Source: an uncultured Prevotellaceae bacterium
GTDB taxonomy: Bacteria > Bacteroidota > Bacteroidia > Bacteroidales > Bacteroidaceae
Reading direction: 5' to 3'
Assembly (NCBI GenBank): GCA_900320045.1
Contig: ONQT01000034.1
Location: forward strand, 1 to 36,461
Length of the DNA: 36,461 nt
Below, piece by piece: positions 7,684 to 17,108 of this stretch. A program made the position numbers and the translations under genes. The notes under the pieces were generated by a model. The model did no database searches. It was not told the origin of the DNA and saw nothing but the letters and a program-made list of their open reading frames with translations. The first letter of the stretch is position 1. Every line of letters begins with the position of its first letter.

Positions 7684-9294
7684 ATGAAACAACGTTTACT
7701 ATCAACAACTTGGCTCCTTCTGGTGGCTGTGGCCCTTTCGGCACAGGCTCCCAACGGCACAGGAACCTATTACCAGAAGGCCGACGGCAAGAAAGGCCGC
7801 GAGCTGAAGACGGCCTTCTTTGAGATTATCAAGAACCCCAGCGTAATACACTATGACTCCTTGTGGACTGCCTACAACATTTCCGACAAGCGCGTTCTGA
7901 ACGAGCAGGAGATTATCTGGGACATGTACTCTGGCATTTCGCGCTATCCTCTTTATACCTATCCCCACGGAACCGGTTCAGGAAACACAGAAGGTGTGAA
8001 GGGTATCCAGCGTGAGCACTCTATGCCCAAGAAATGGTTTAATCCCACGGATGCACCGGCTAGCGGCACTAAGTCGTACCAAGATGTCCGGCCCATGTAT
8101 TCCGACCTGACACACCTGATACCTACTGATGCTGTTTGCAACAACAACCGTAGCGACCTGTGCTATGGTGAGATTCCTGCTGATAAGGTGGAATGGTCAT
8201 CTGGCGAGGGCTTCAGCAAGAAGAGCAAGCAGGGCGGATGTTCGACACCAGGCTGGGCAGAACAAGTAGCTAATCCCTCAAAGACGCGCGTCTTCGAGCC
8301 CAATGACGAATACAAAGGCGACTTGGCCCGTATCTATTTCTATATGGTGACGTGCTATGAGCCCAATTACTTCTCATGGGTTCCCGTACGCAATGAAAGC
8401 AAGGCGAAAACCGGTGAATCAGCGATTTTGTCCAACAACCATTGCGGTACTTGGGTAAGCGACATGTTCAACACTGCTGATACAGAGGAAGGCTTAGACC
8501 CCTACCAGCCTTTTGCTCCTTGGGCACTTGACATGTTGATGAGATGGGCCAAAAACGACGCTGTCAGCGAAAAAGAGATTGCTCGCAATGAAAGCATCTG
8601 GAAGTTCCAGGGTAACCGCAATCCCTTCGTGGACTATCCCGGACTGGAGGACTACATCTGGGGCGACAAGAAAGATGTGGCCTTTGAATATGGCGGAGAG
8701 GCACCTGCAGAGGTTACCTCCGACAATTGCGAGACTGCCCTGAACAAGAGTGTGCTGGGTGTCGACTGGAGTCAGAACACGGAACCCAACCAATGCGACG
8801 TCTGGACACGAACGCCCATCATCTTTGAGAAAAACGGCGTCACCTTTACCTTCTGTTATGGCATGGAAGGAAGGAATCTGTATGCCGACGAGAACGAGAT
8901 CCGTCTCTATAACTACAATACGCTGACGGTAACTGCCCATAACAATGAGTTGACGAACATCGAAATCCACGTTACAGGCAACAACCACGACAACAAGACG
9001 CTGGTGGCCTCTGTGGGCACATTAGATAATAATGTATGGAAAGGTTCGGCACAAGAGGTGATTTTCGCATCCAACTATGTAAGCTCAAGCAAGAGCGGAG
9101 GCGTGTCCAAATACTACTATTTGGGACTGGACAACATCAAGGTAACCGTTGCCAATCCTACGGGTATTGAGCAGCTGAAGGCTGAGCGCTTCATGGACAA
9201 CCGCATCTACAACCTGATGGGTGTTGAGATGGATGAGCACCAGCTGGCGCCTGGCATCTATATCAAGAACGGTCGTAAGTTTGTCGTGAAGTAA
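7684..9294 (+). CDS. Secreted endonuclease I family nuclease (536 aa)
   Basis: A signal peptide (residues 1-20, ending LSAQA) is followed by an endonuclease I domain (about 25-310). Its hallmark motifs are REHSMPKKWF (His112) and DLTHLIPTDAVCNNNRS (His144), the His/Asn-rich beta-beta-alpha-metal centre of this non-specific DNase family. Residues about 330-490 form an extra beta-rich domain, and the protein ends GIYIKNGRKFVVK, the same tail type as its neighbours, so it is probably exported to the surface or medium. The total length is about twice that of simple EndA-type enzymes because of the added C-terminal region. Likely role: degradation of extracellular DNA for nutrients or matrix turnover (inference). 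It converges with wbqC, leaving 8 bp between the stops. Confidence 0.88.
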   Translation: MKQRLLSTTWLLLVAVALSAQAPNGTGTYYQKADGKKGRELKTAFFEIIKNPSVIHYDSLWTAYNISDKRVLNEQEIIWDMYSGISRYPLYTYPHGTGSGNTEGVKGIQREHSMPKKWFNPTDAPASGTKSYQDVRPMYSDLTHLIPTDAVCNNNRSDLCYGEIPADKVEWSSGEGFSKKSKQGGCSTPGWAEQVANPSKTRVFEPNDEYKGDLARIYFYMVTCYEPNYFSWVPVRNESKAKTGESAILSNNHCGTWVSDMFNTADTEEGLDPYQPFAPWALDMLMRWAKNDAVSEKEIARNESIWKFQGNRNPFVDYPGLEDYIWGDKKDVAFEYGGEAPAEVTSDNCETALNKSVLGVDWSQNTEPNQCDVWTRTPIIFEKNGVTFTFCYGMEGRNLYADENEIRLYNYNTLTVTAHNNELTNIEIHVTGNNHDNKTLVASVGTLDNNVWKGSAQEVIFASNYVSSSKSGGVSKYYYLGLDNIKVTVANPTGIEQLKAERFMDNRIYNLMGVEMDEHQLAPGIYIKNGRKFVVK

Positions 9295-9302
9295 GCCGAG
9301 AC

Positions 9303-9962
9303 TTACAGATAGAACACCGACTCAGGCCCCATACAGAACAGGAGGTCTAGAATCGACAGATTTGGCAGGAAACCATGCTTATGCTGGAAGACCTGCCAGT
9401 ATCTTTTGACCTCGAAGTCGGCGTCGGGCTGGGGATGCTTGGCACTGATGACGTCGCGAAAGTCGTGAATGATAGGGTGATGGGTGGTGGATGATACCTC
9501 TTGAGGGGAGAGGAACTCCTGGGTGTATTCAACGGAGGGATGAATGTCGATGAGTTCGCACATCTTCTGGCGTATGGCTTCGTTGAAATCGACGAGAAAG
9601 TCGTATTTCTGCTCGAAGAACGGACGGATGTCGTCTGCATAGTACTCGAAGAACGGGCTCTCGCTATAGGCCGACTGCAAAGCGTTCCAATGGATGCGCC
9701 GCCATTGGTTGTGGTCGCTAATGCGGACATCTTTCAGAAGGCACTTAGCGGACTCGGCGGCAGAAGCGCCGAGAACAGGATGAGTATCGACGGGGACTGT
9801 CAGGGCTTGCAGGCCGTTGGCGGTGGCAATGATGCAACGGTTACGGAAGGTCTGCTTCTGGTAGGAGTCATACTGCTCAATCAGCGTATGCTCATAGCGG
9901 TGCAGCTTCTGATACCACTGCACCGGACCGAAGTAGGTGGTCAGCAAGAGTGCGGTACTCAT
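9303..9962 (-). CDS. WbqC family protein (219 aa)
   Basis: The N-terminus ALLLTTYFGPVQWYQKL and the pattern YDSYQKQTFRNRCIIA..GLQALTVPV are characteristic of the WbqC family (PF08889). The name comes from an O-antigen locus gene, but the biochemical function is not established. No signal peptide or membrane segment; cytoplasmic. The start codon overlaps the stop of the S26 paralogue by 4 bp (ATGA), indicating translational coupling at the end of the dapB-lepB operon. Confidence 0.85.
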   Translation of the reverse strand: MSTALLLTTYFGPVQWYQKLHRYEHTLIEQYDSYQKQTFRNRCIIATANGLQALTVPVDTHPVLGASAAESAKCLLKDVRISDHNQWRRIHWNALQSAYSESPFFEYYADDIRPFFEQKYDFLVDFNEAIRQKMCELIDIHPSVEYTQEFLSPQEVSSTTHHPIIHDFRDVISAKHPQPDADFEVKRYWQVFQHKHGFLPNLSILDLLFCMGPESVFYL

Positions 9963-10471
9963 GGTTGTGGGCTGAGGGGTGAGAGGTGGTAGCGGTTGAA
10001 CAATACGGTCATAACCCGTCCCATGATGTTACGTTCGTGGATGAATCCCAGGTGGCGCGAGTCGATGGGGTTCTGCTGATTGATGGCCTCTAACCAATAG
10101 TAGTCAGCATCGGCACAGGTCTTGAGACCAGGAATGACCAGCACACCCTTGTTGGTCAGAATGGTATCGCCAGGCACACCTTGGCAACGGGCTATGCAGA
10201 TGCCCTCCGTTGAACCGTCAGAGATGGTAAAGGCAACAATATCGCCCTTTTTAACGGGTTGTCGCCACAATCGACTGTAGGGCAACAGCCCGTTTCCCTC
10301 AATGCGGAGGCCGTAGCTGCAACGGTTTACCAACAGCTGGTCGCCATCCTGGTAGAGCGGCAGCAAGCCGTTGCCGGAGATGGTATGTACGGAAAAGGCC
10401 AAGGTACGGATAACCAGCATCAGCGCCAACGCCGATACCAAGGTCATCACGAACTTCAGCCAATTTCTCAT
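9959..10471 (-). CDS. Degenerate S26 signal peptidase paralogue lacking catalytic Ser and Lys (170 aa)
   Basis: The fold markers of signal peptidase I are present: an N-terminal membrane anchor (about 7-26), the box-B-like GLLPLYQDGDQLLVNR, GDIVAF, CQGVPGDTI and DSRHLGFI. Aligned to the active LepB next door (SSSLEKSLLTGD and NYVKRCVGLPG), the nucleophile position is Gly35 instead of Ser, and the general-base Lys is Ala94 (ICIAR for YVKR). It is therefore predicted to be catalytically dead and to act, if at all, as a partner or chaperone for LepB or for substrates at the inner membrane. It lies 5 bp after lepB. The last codons (HLSPLSPQP) come from a GA-rich repeat tract at 9971-9988. Confidence 0.85.
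   Translation of the reverse strand: MRNWLKFVMTLVSALALMLVIRTLAFSVHTISGNGLLPLYQDGDQLLVNRCSYGLRIEGNGLLPYSRLWRQPVKKGDIVAFTISDGSTEGICIARCQGVPGDTILTNKGVLVIPGLKTCADADYYWLEAINQQNPIDSRHLGFIHERNIMGRVMTVLFNRYHLSPLSPQP
9971..9988. repeat. GA-rich short-period repeat tract at the gene junction
   Basis: The sequence gctgaggggtgagaggtgg resembles the heptamer tract inside sufD (gctgagaggcaagaggtg). It encodes the final residues of the S26 paralogue on the minus strand. Confidence 0.4.
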
Positions 10472-10476
10472 ACTTC

Positions 10477-11913
10477 TTATTTAATATTATCCACGAAGCG
10501 GAACAGTCGATTCCAACGGATTCCGGAGAAGCCGCTGCGGTCGGGATCGGAGCTCCACCAGATGAAGATAGGCTTGCCCACGATATGGTCCTCGGGCACG
10601 AAACCCCAATAGCGACTGTCCAGCGAGTTGTGACGGTTGTCGCCCTGCATCCAGTAATAGTCCATCTTGAAGGTGTACTTGCTGGTCTGCTGGTCGTTGA
10701 TGAATATCTTGCCGTCCCTGACCTCGAGCTTGTTGCCCTCATAGGTACGGATGGGACGCTCATAGATAGGCAGATTCTGCAGGGTAAGCTCGATGGATTC
10801 GCCCTTTTTGGGAATCCACACGGGACCGTAGTTGTCGCGTGTCCAATGCAGATTACCATTCAGCGGATAGATGTCCAGGTCGCTGCAGTTGGTATTGAGC
10901 TCGACGCTCTCCACGAGGTCTGTACGCTTCTTGAGTTCCTGTGCAGCACGATTGGTCAGCGGCATATACCCCTGTGTATTCAGGCTCGTCAGGTCTTCCA
11001 TCGTGATGCCCAGCTCCTGCATGATGTCGTCGTCCAAACGCTGCTTCAGCTTCACATGATAGGTGTACTGCACGTTGTCCGGTTCCTTGTTGGCCTTGCC
11101 GTTGATATAGATGATGCGGTCCTTGATTTGCAACGTCTGACCCGGCAGACCCACGCAGCGCTTCACGTAGTTCTCGCGGCGGTCGGTGGGTCGCGTATCG
11201 ATGACACCATACTCCTGCGAATTGGCGACAATAGCCTGTCGACCAGCCTGATAGATGGCATTGAAGTAGAGCGGCAGTTGTTCCTGAGTCAGCGAATCAG
11301 GGTTAGGGCGCTGAGGGTACATCTGGTAACCCATCTGGTAGCACATCTGATAGAAGTCGTAGGCCTGATAGCGCGGATCGCTGCAGATGGTGTCGCCAGC
11401 GGGGTAGTTGAACACCACAATGTCGTTCAACTGAATCTTGCCCAAGCCCTTGACGCGACGATAGTCCCAGTGGGGCCATTCGATGTACGACTTGCTGTTG
11501 AATATGGGCAAGGTATGCTGCGTGAGCGGCATGGTGAGCGGTGTCTCAGGAATGCGGGGACCATAGCTCATCTTCGAGACGAAGAGGTAGTCGCCCGTCA
11601 GCAGACTCTTCTCCAACGAGCTTGACGGGATGACGTAGTTCTGGAAGAAGAACAGGTTGATGAAGTAGACGGCGACGAGGGCAAACACCAGAGCGTCGAC
11701 CCACGACATGACCCATTTCACCGGACCTTCAGCCTCCTTCCACCATTGCCAGTTGATCTTCTTCGTGATGTAGATGTCATAGATAAACGGTATCACCAGC
11801 AGTCCCCACCACGACTTCACCCAAAGGAGGAAGGCGATGTAGCAGACGAGTACTGCGATGAACTTGGCCCACTGGACCTTCATATTCAGCTTTTTCTTTT
11901 CTCTTTTTTCCAT
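10477..11913 (-). CDS. lepB: Signal peptidase I (478 aa)
   Basis: Cleaves signal peptides from exported proteins at the inner membrane. Two or three N-terminal membrane segments (about 17-45 and 70-90) precede the catalytic region. The nucleophile is Ser99 in IPSSSLEKSLLTGD and the general-base Lys251 is in ENYVKRCVGLPG; further conserved boxes are GDNRHNSLDSRYWGFVP and IVGK. It is much longer than Proteobacterial enzymes because of insertions between the Ser and Lys motifs, usual in Bacteroidota. It starts 3 bp after the dapB stop and is followed 5 bp later by its inactive paralogue, so the four genes form one transcript. Confidence 0.95.
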   Translation of the reverse strand: MEKREKKKLNMKVQWAKFIAVLVCYIAFLLWVKSWWGLLVIPFIYDIYITKKINWQWWKEAEGPVKWVMSWVDALVFALVAVYFINLFFFQNYVIPSSSLEKSLLTGDYLFVSKMSYGPRIPETPLTMPLTQHTLPIFNSKSYIEWPHWDYRRVKGLGKIQLNDIVVFNYPAGDTICSDPRYQAYDFYQMCYQMGYQMYPQRPNPDSLTQEQLPLYFNAIYQAGRQAIVANSQEYGVIDTRPTDRRENYVKRCVGLPGQTLQIKDRIIYINGKANKEPDNVQYTYHVKLKQRLDDDIMQELGITMEDLTSLNTQGYMPLTNRAAQELKKRTDLVESVELNTNCSDLDIYPLNGNLHWTRDNYGPVWIPKKGESIELTLQNLPIYERPIRTYEGNKLEVRDGKIFINDQQTSKYTFKMDYYWMQGDNRHNSLDSRYWGFVPEDHIVGKPIFIWWSSDPDRSGFSGIRWNRLFRFVDNIK

Positions 11914-11916
11914 GAC

Positions 11917-12630
11917 TTAGAACTTAAACATATCGCTGATGGTCAACAGTCCGCTGTGGTCCTTGGTATACTCAGCAGCCAATACGGCGCCTAAGGCAAA
12001 GCCCTGACGCGAGTGAGCATCGTGGGTAATGGTGATGATGTCGGCTTCGGAGTCATAGCGAACAGTATGAATGCCAGGCACCTCGCCGCGACGGATGTGG
12101 TCGATGCGCAGCAACTTGGGGTCGGTGGTATCCTCGGCCCATGCCTCCTTGCGGTCGATGTTCTCCAGAATACCCTCTGCCAGCGTGATGGCAGTACCGC
12201 TGGGATGGTCGAGCTTGTGTACGTGGTGCGTCTCCTCCATCTCCACATCATACTGCGGGAACTGGTTCATAATCTTGGCCAGATACTTGTTGACAGCCGA
12301 GAAAATAGCCACACCGATGGAGAAGTTGGAGGCCCAGAAGAGGGTCTTGCCCTCAGCACAAGCCTTCTTGACGTCGTCGCCGTGCTCCTTCATCCAGCCC
12401 GTAGAGCCGCTGACCACCTTCACACCAGCCGCCCACGCCTTCAAGTAGTTGCCGTAAGCAACGTGCGGAGCCGTAAACTCTATGGCCACATCAGCACTCT
12501 TGAAGGCCTCGCTGTCGAAGTCCTGCTGGTTGTCGATATCGATAATACTCACAATTTCATGACCACGACTCAGGGCTATCTTCTCGATCATCTTGCCCAT
12601 CTTGCCATAGCCGATTAACGCTATCTTCAT
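11917..12630 (-). CDS. dapB: 4-hydroxy-tetrahydrodipicolinate reductase (237 aa)
   Basis: Reduces 4-hydroxy-tetrahydrodipicolinate with NAD(P)H in the lysine/meso-diaminopimelate pathway. The N-terminal Rossmann motif is ALIGYGKMGKMIE (residues 4-16). The substrate loop VSGSTGW and the catalytic EETHHVHKLDHPSGTA box are intact. The length is slightly shorter than the E. coli enzyme, as usual for Bacteroidota. First gene of the minus-strand operon dapB-lepB-S26 paralogue-wbqC, linking cell-wall precursor synthesis with protein export. Confidence 0.96.
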   Translation of the reverse strand: MKIALIGYGKMGKMIEKIALSRGHEIVSIIDIDNQQDFDSEAFKSADVAIEFTAPHVAYGNYLKAWAAGVKVVSGSTGWMKEHGDDVKKACAEGKTLFWASNFSIGVAIFSAVNKYLAKIMNQFPQYDVEMEETHHVHKLDHPSGTAITLAEGILENIDRKEAWAEDTTDPKLLRIDHIRRGEVPGIHTVRYDSEADIITITHDAHSRQGFALGAVLAAEYTKDHSGLLTISDMFKF

Positions 12631-12664
12631 TGTTCTTACCTATTTAATAAATATAAATATGGCG

Positions 12665-12672
12665 CAAAGGTA
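12665..12672 (-). promoter_or_regulatory. -7 element of the dapB operon promoter
   Basis: TACCTTTG on the minus strand, 35 bp before the dapB ATG. No clear TTTG -33 box is seen at the usual distance; the region upstream is the heptamer tract. Confidence 0.55.
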
Positions 12673-12681
12673 CTATAAATA

Positions 12682-12709
12682 ATTGAGAATTGAGAATTGA
12701 AAATTGAGA
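12682..12709. repeat. Heptamer tandem repeat (ATTGAGA x4) between divergent genes
   Basis: Units attgaga (82-88), attgaga (89-95), attgaaa (96-102) and attgaga (103-109) in positions 12682-12709. The last unit contributes the ATTG at the -33 position of the methyltransferase promoter. Confidence 0.85.
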
Positions 12710-12734
12710 ATTTAAATTATTTTTCGTACTTTTG
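12703..12734 (+). promoter_or_regulatory. Promoter of the THUMP-like methyltransferase gene; leaderless or near-leaderless
   Basis: ATTG (12703-12706), 20-nt spacer, TACTTTTG (12727-12734). The ATG at 12739 lies where transcription would start, so the mRNA should have almost no leader. Confidence 0.6.
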
Positions 12735-12738
12735 CAGC

Positions 12739-13986
12739 ATGTTAATCAACGAGAGCACTTGGCAGTTCATCAGAAAGCACGCCAATGACGACGTGCGGAA
12801 GCTGGCGCTGCAAGGGTCGAAGGAGGCTGATGTAGACCTTCCGATGGCCTTGCAACAGATTGCCGGTCGCCAGACGGCCCGCAAGAAATTGCCCACGTGG
12901 TCCGCTGTGGAAGGTATCGTCTATCCGCCTCATCTGAACATGGAGCAATGCTCCAGCGAGCAGACAGCCCGCTACAAACAGCAACTGGTGGAGCGCCTGC
13001 TGACAGGAGAGCACAAAGTCATCGCCACAGACCAGTCAGACGGGGGGCACAAGGGTACCTTCATCGACTTGACCGGCGGTTTCGGCGTCGACTTCTACTT
13101 CATGTCGCAAGGCTTCAAGGAACGCATCTACGTGGAACAGAATGCTGAGCTCTGCGCCCTCGTCAAGCACAATTTCGCCCTTTTGAACCACCCTTGCGCC
13201 ATTCATTGCCTTGATACTGTAACGTTCCTCTCAACCCTGGAAGGTCAGGCCGACGTCATCTACCTCGACCCGGCCCGCCGCAACGAACACGGAGGACGCA
13301 CCTACGGCATCGAGGACTGCTCGCCGAACGTGCTGGAATTGTTGCCCGTATTACTCAAAAGCGCCCGTTTCATCGTTATCAAGCTGTCGCCCATGCTCGA
13401 CTGGCGCAAGGCCGTAAACGACCTGAAACACGTTGCCGAGGTGCATATTGTCAGCGTCGGCAACGAGTGCAAAGAGCTCTTGCTGGTATTGAACCACGAG
13501 CAAACGGAACGTCCCCTTATTACTTGCGTGAACGATGAAAGCACCTTCCGCGTCGTACCAAGCACTGACACAAATCTGGTACTCACTTCACACGAAGTTC
13601 AAGAAGGCACCTCGTCAGCGATGAACTACCTCTACGAGCCCAATGCAAGCATTATGAAGGCCGGCTGCTTTGCGGAAGTGGAGCAACAGTATGCCGCCGT
13701 GAGACAACTCTCGGCCAATAGTCACCTCTTTACTTCTGCCGTTGAAATCGACGATTTTCCAGGTCGCAGGTTTCAGATTCTGTCCATTTCATCGATAAAC
13801 AAGCAGGAATTGAAAAGCGCGTTGCAAACGATAGAACGCGCCAATATCGCCGTTCGCAACTTCCCGTTGACCGTCGAACAGCTACGCAAAAAGCTGAAGT
13901 TGAAGGACGGCGGCGACATCTATCTCTTCGCCACAACAACCTCGAAAAGCGACCACAAGCTCTTTATTTGCCGTAAAATAGGTTAA
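12739..13986 (+). CDS. SAM-dependent methyltransferase with THUMP-like domain (415 aa)
   Basis: Start chosen at ATG 12739 (MLINESTWQF, which fits the family's usual start); an in-frame TTG at 12697 would place the promoter inside the gene. The class I Rossmann motif I is DLTGGFGVD (from Asp110) and the motif IV-like YLDPARR (Asp177) marks the catalytic site, followed by IVIKLSPMLDW. The C-terminal ~75 residues (FPGRRFQIL...DGGDIYLFATT) match the THUMP-like domain (PF18096), so the substrate is probably RNA, but it is not established. About 15-20 residues before motif I (around 90-105) look longer than I expect. Divergent from dapB. Confidence 0.85.
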   Translation: MLINESTWQFIRKHANDDVRKLALQGSKEADVDLPMALQQIAGRQTARKKLPTWSAVEGIVYPPHLNMEQCSSEQTARYKQQLVERLLTGEHKVIATDQSDGGHKGTFIDLTGGFGVDFYFMSQGFKERIYVEQNAELCALVKHNFALLNHPCAIHCLDTVTFLSTLEGQADVIYLDPARRNEHGGRTYGIEDCSPNVLELLPVLLKSARFIVIKLSPMLDWRKAVNDLKHVAEVHIVSVGNECKELLLVLNHEQTERPLITCVNDESTFRVVPSTDTNLVLTSHEVQEGTSSAMNYLYEPNASIMKAGCFAEVEQQYAAVRQLSANSHLFTSAVEIDDFPGRRFQILSISSINKQELKSALQTIERANIAVRNFPLTVEQLRKKLKLKDGGDIYLFATTTSKSDHKLFICRKIG

Positions 13987-13989
13987 ATA

Positions 13990-14021
13990 TTTGCATATTT
14001 CACGCTTTTTCGTTACCTTTG
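13990..14021 (+). promoter_or_regulatory. Promoter of the GNAT-like gene and downstream genes
   Basis: TTTG (13990-13993), 20-nt spacer, TACCTTTG (14014-14021); the ATG is at 14045. Confidence 0.75.
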
Positions 14022-14044
14022 CAGAGATATAAACAAATCAGAGC

Positions 14045-15199
14045 ATGTCATCAGTAGAGATTCGGAAAGTTACAAACAGGAAGGAGCTTGATGCTTTCAT
14101 CCAGTTTCACTATGACTTGTACAAAGGTAACAAGTATGATGCGCCCAACCTGTACAGCGACGAGCTGCACACGTTGAGCAAGGAACGTAATGCCGCCTTC
14201 GAGTTCTGTGAAGCGGAATACTTCCTGGCGTATCTCGACGGCAAGGTGGTGGGACGCATTGCGGGCATCATCAACCGTCGGGCCAACGAAGCATGGAAGC
14301 GCAAGAGTGTGCGCTTCGGATGGATCGATTTCATCGACAACACGGACGTCTCGCGAGCCTTGTTTGACGCCGTAGCTCAATGGGGCCGCGAGCAGGGAAT
14401 GACGGAAATGGTGGGACCGCTGGGCTTCACGGACATGGATCCCGAAGGCATGCTCATCGAAGGCTTCGAGGAGCTGGGCACGATGGCCACCATCTATAAC
14501 TATCCGTACTACCCTCAGCACATGGAACAGCTGGGAGGCTGGGAGAAGGACAACGACTACGTGGAGTACAAGCTGATTGTGCCCAACGAGGGTATGCCCG
14601 AGAAGTTCCGCAAGGTGGCCGAGATGGTGATGAAGCGCTACAACCTGCACCCCATGCACCCCAAGCGCAGTCAAGTCTTCGGCAAGGAGCAGTACGGCCG
14701 CAAGGTGCTGGACGTCGTCAATAAATCGTTCGGACACCTCTATGGCTATTCGCAGATGACGGAGCGCCAGATAGACGAATATCTGAAGATGTACTTCCCC
14801 ATGCTCGATATGGACATGCTCTGTCTCATTGAAGACTGGAACCTGCCCAACCACGACATCATCGGCGTGGGCATCTCGATCACCAACATGACACGAGCCC
14901 TGCAGAAGTGCAAGAACGGTCGGCTGTGGCCTTTCGGCTGGTGGCATTGTCTGAAAGCGCTGAAGTTCCACAAGGCCGAGTGCCTGGACCTGATGCTTAT
15001 CGGCATTCTGCCCGAATATCAGCAGAAAGGCGCCAACGCCTTGTTGTTCTACGACCTCATCCCCATCTACCAGAAGTACGGCTTCAAGTGGGGCGAGACC
15101 AACGTCGAGATGGAGACCAACGAAAAGGTGCAGAGCCAATGGCAGTATTTGGAACACATCCTGCATAAGAGAAGAAGATGTTACAAGAAAAGCTTATGA
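14045..15199 (+). CDS. GNAT-type acyltransferase-like protein (384 aa)
   Basis: A conserved Bacteroidota protein of unknown substrate. The N-terminal half has GNAT features ([20 protein letters not shown] and FGWIDFIDN). The C-terminal half contains [20 protein letters not shown], which resembles the acetyl-CoA pyrophosphate-binding loop (Q/R-x-x-G-x-A). Two GNAT-like halves are therefore likely. No signal peptide; cytoplasmic. Its stop overlaps the preferred topoisomerase start codon (ATGA at 15196), suggesting translational coupling. The true substrate cannot be read from the sequence. Confidence 0.75.
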   Translation: MSSVEIRKVTNRKELDAFIQFHYDLYKGNKYDAPNLYSDELHTLSKERNAAFEFCEAEYFLAYLDGKVVGRIAGIINRRANEAWKRKSVRFGWIDFIDNTDVSRALFDAVAQWGREQGMTEMVGPLGFTDMDPEGMLIEGFEELGTMATIYNYPYYPQHMEQLGGWEKDNDYVEYKLIVPNEGMPEKFRKVAEMVMKRYNLHPMHPKRSQVFGKEQYGRKVLDVVNKSFGHLYGYSQMTERQIDEYLKMYFPMLDMDMLCLIEDWNLPNHDIIGVGISITNMTRALQKCKNGRLWPFGWWHCLKALKFHKAECLDLMLIGILPEYQQKGANALLFYDLIPIYQKYGFKWGETNVEMETNEKVQSQWQYLEHILHKRRRCYKKSL

Positions 15200-17108
15200 G
15201 TGAAGAGAATATTATAATCCCTCAAGAGAACGTCAACTACGACGACGACAACATTAAAACCCTGACAGGCACAGAGCATATCCGACTGCGACCTGGTATG
15301 TATATTGGCCGACTGGGCGACGGTTCCTTCCCTGAGGACGGCATCTACGTGTTGCTGAAGGAAGTCATCGACAACAGCATCGACGAGTTCAAGATGAAGG
15401 CCGGCGACCGCATTGAAATCACCATCGAGGACAACCTGCGCGTCTCGGTCCGCGACTATGGCCGCGGCATTCCGCAGGGCAAGATGATTGAAGCCGTCAG
15501 CGTGCTGAACACCGGTGGCAAGTACGACTCGAAGGCCTTCAAGAAGTCTATCGGTCTGAACGGTGTGGGTGTCAAGGCCGTCAACGCGCTGAGCAGCCAC
15601 TTCGAGGTACACTCCTTCCGCGACGGTAAAGTGCGCAAGGCCACCTTCGAGTTCGGCAAACTCATCAACGACGTCACCGAGGACACGCAGGACGAGAACG
15701 GTACCTATATCTACTTCGAGCCCGACGGCGACGACAAGCTCTTCAAGGGCTACCGCTTCCACGACGACATCGTGGAGAACATGCTCCGCAACTACACCTA
15801 TCTGAATACGGGTCTCGCCATCATGTACAACGGTCGCCGCATCCTCAGCCGCCACGGTCTGCAGGACTTGCTGAAGGACCGCATGACCAACGACCCGCTC
15901 TACCCCATCATCCACCTGCAGGGCGAAGACATCGAGATAGCCTTTACCCACGCCAACCAGTACGGCGAGGAGTACTACTCCTTCGTCAACGGCCAGCACA
16001 CCACGCAGGGCGGTACCCATCAGAGCGCCTTCAAGGAACACATTGCCAAGACCATCAAGGAGTTCTTCGGCAAATACGAATACGGCGACATCCGTACCGG
16101 TATCGTCGCCGCCATTGCCATCAACGTCGAGGAGCCCGTCTTCGAGAGCCAGACGAAAATCAAGCTCGGCTCCACCCAGATGGCCCCCGACGGCGAGAGC
16201 ATCAACAAGTACGTCGGCGACTTCATCAAGCAACAGGTTGACAACTACCTGCACATCCATCAGGACGTGGCCGACGTTATTGAGCAGAAAGTCAAGGAGT
16301 CGGAACGTGAGCGCAAGGCGATGGCCGGCGTCACCAAGCTGGCTCGCGAACGTGCCAAGAAAGCCAACCTGCACAACCGCAAGCTGCGCGACTGTCGCAT
16401 CCACTATAGCGACGTCAAGAACGAGCGCAAGGAAGAGTCGTGCATCTTCATCACCGAGGGCGACTCGGCCAGCGGAAGCATCACCAAGAGCCGTGACGTC
16501 AACACGCAGGCCGTCTTCTCGCTTCGCGGCAAACCCCTCAACTCTTTCGGACTCACCAAGAAGGTGGTCTACGAAAACGAGGAGTTCAATCTGCTGCAGG
16601 CCGCCCTCGACATCGAGGAAGGTCTCGACACGCTCAGATATAATAAGGTGATTGTCGCCACCGATGCCGATGTCGACGGCATGCACATCCGACTGCTCAT
16701 CATCACCTTCTTCCTGCAGTTCTTCCCCGAACTCATCAAGAAAAGCGCACCAAGATTCGTAACAAGGAGGTGCTGGCCGAGGCGCAGCAGTCGCAGTCCA
16801 CTACCAAGAAGAGCGACTTCGTCACACGCTACTGCTATAGCGAGGAGGAGCGCCTGCAGGCCATCCACGACCTTGGTCCCGACCCCGAAATTACGCGATT
16901 CAAAGGTCTCGGCGAGATATCACCCGAGGAGTTTGCAGGATTCATCGGTCCGGACATCCGTCTGGAACAGGTTACCTTGCACAAGAACGACCAGGTGCAG
17001 AAGCTCCTGGAGTACTACATGGGCAAGAACACGATGGAACGCCAGAACTTCATCATCGACAACCTCGTCATCGAGGAAGACAAACCCGAAGACTACGACA
17101 ATGAGTAA
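15196..17108 (+). pseudogene. parE: DNA topoisomerase IV subunit B, frameshifted by an internal deletion
   Basis: ATP-dependent type IIA topoisomerase subunit for chromosome decatenation. From ATG 15196 (overlapping the previous stop; an in-frame ATG at 15178 is the alternative) the GHKL ATPase region is intact ([24 protein letters not shown]), as are the TOPRIM motifs EGDSASGS (Glu421) and [10 protein letters not shown] (Asp490). At about 16741-16746 the frame-1 protein stops matching after FFPELIKK. The homologous sequence resumes in another frame at [13 protein letters not shown] (16746 onward) and runs normally to 17108 ([28 protein letters not shown]). The conserved segment of about 13 residues expected between them (GHVYILQTPLFRV-like) is missing, giving a loss near 37 nt. 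Since the gene is essential in relatives, this may be a sequence or assembly error. Confidence 0.9.

Noticed and set aside
12697-12738. Upstream TTG start for the methyltransferase
   Set aside because: It would translate the heptamer tract and the promoter; ATG 12739 fits the family start.
15181-16686. Long antisense open frames (for example 501 residues opposite parE, 371 opposite the GNAT gene at 14051-15166, 346 opposite lepB)
   Set aside because: They mirror GC-rich codons of conserved genes, have Val/Leu/Asp-rich low-complexity content and no family motifs or promoters.
16735-16775. Programmed ribosomal hop or frameshift in the topoisomerase gene (compare phage T4 gene 60)
   Set aside because: A hop would skip extra sequence, but here conserved codons are absent rather than interrupted, so no recoding could restore the protein.
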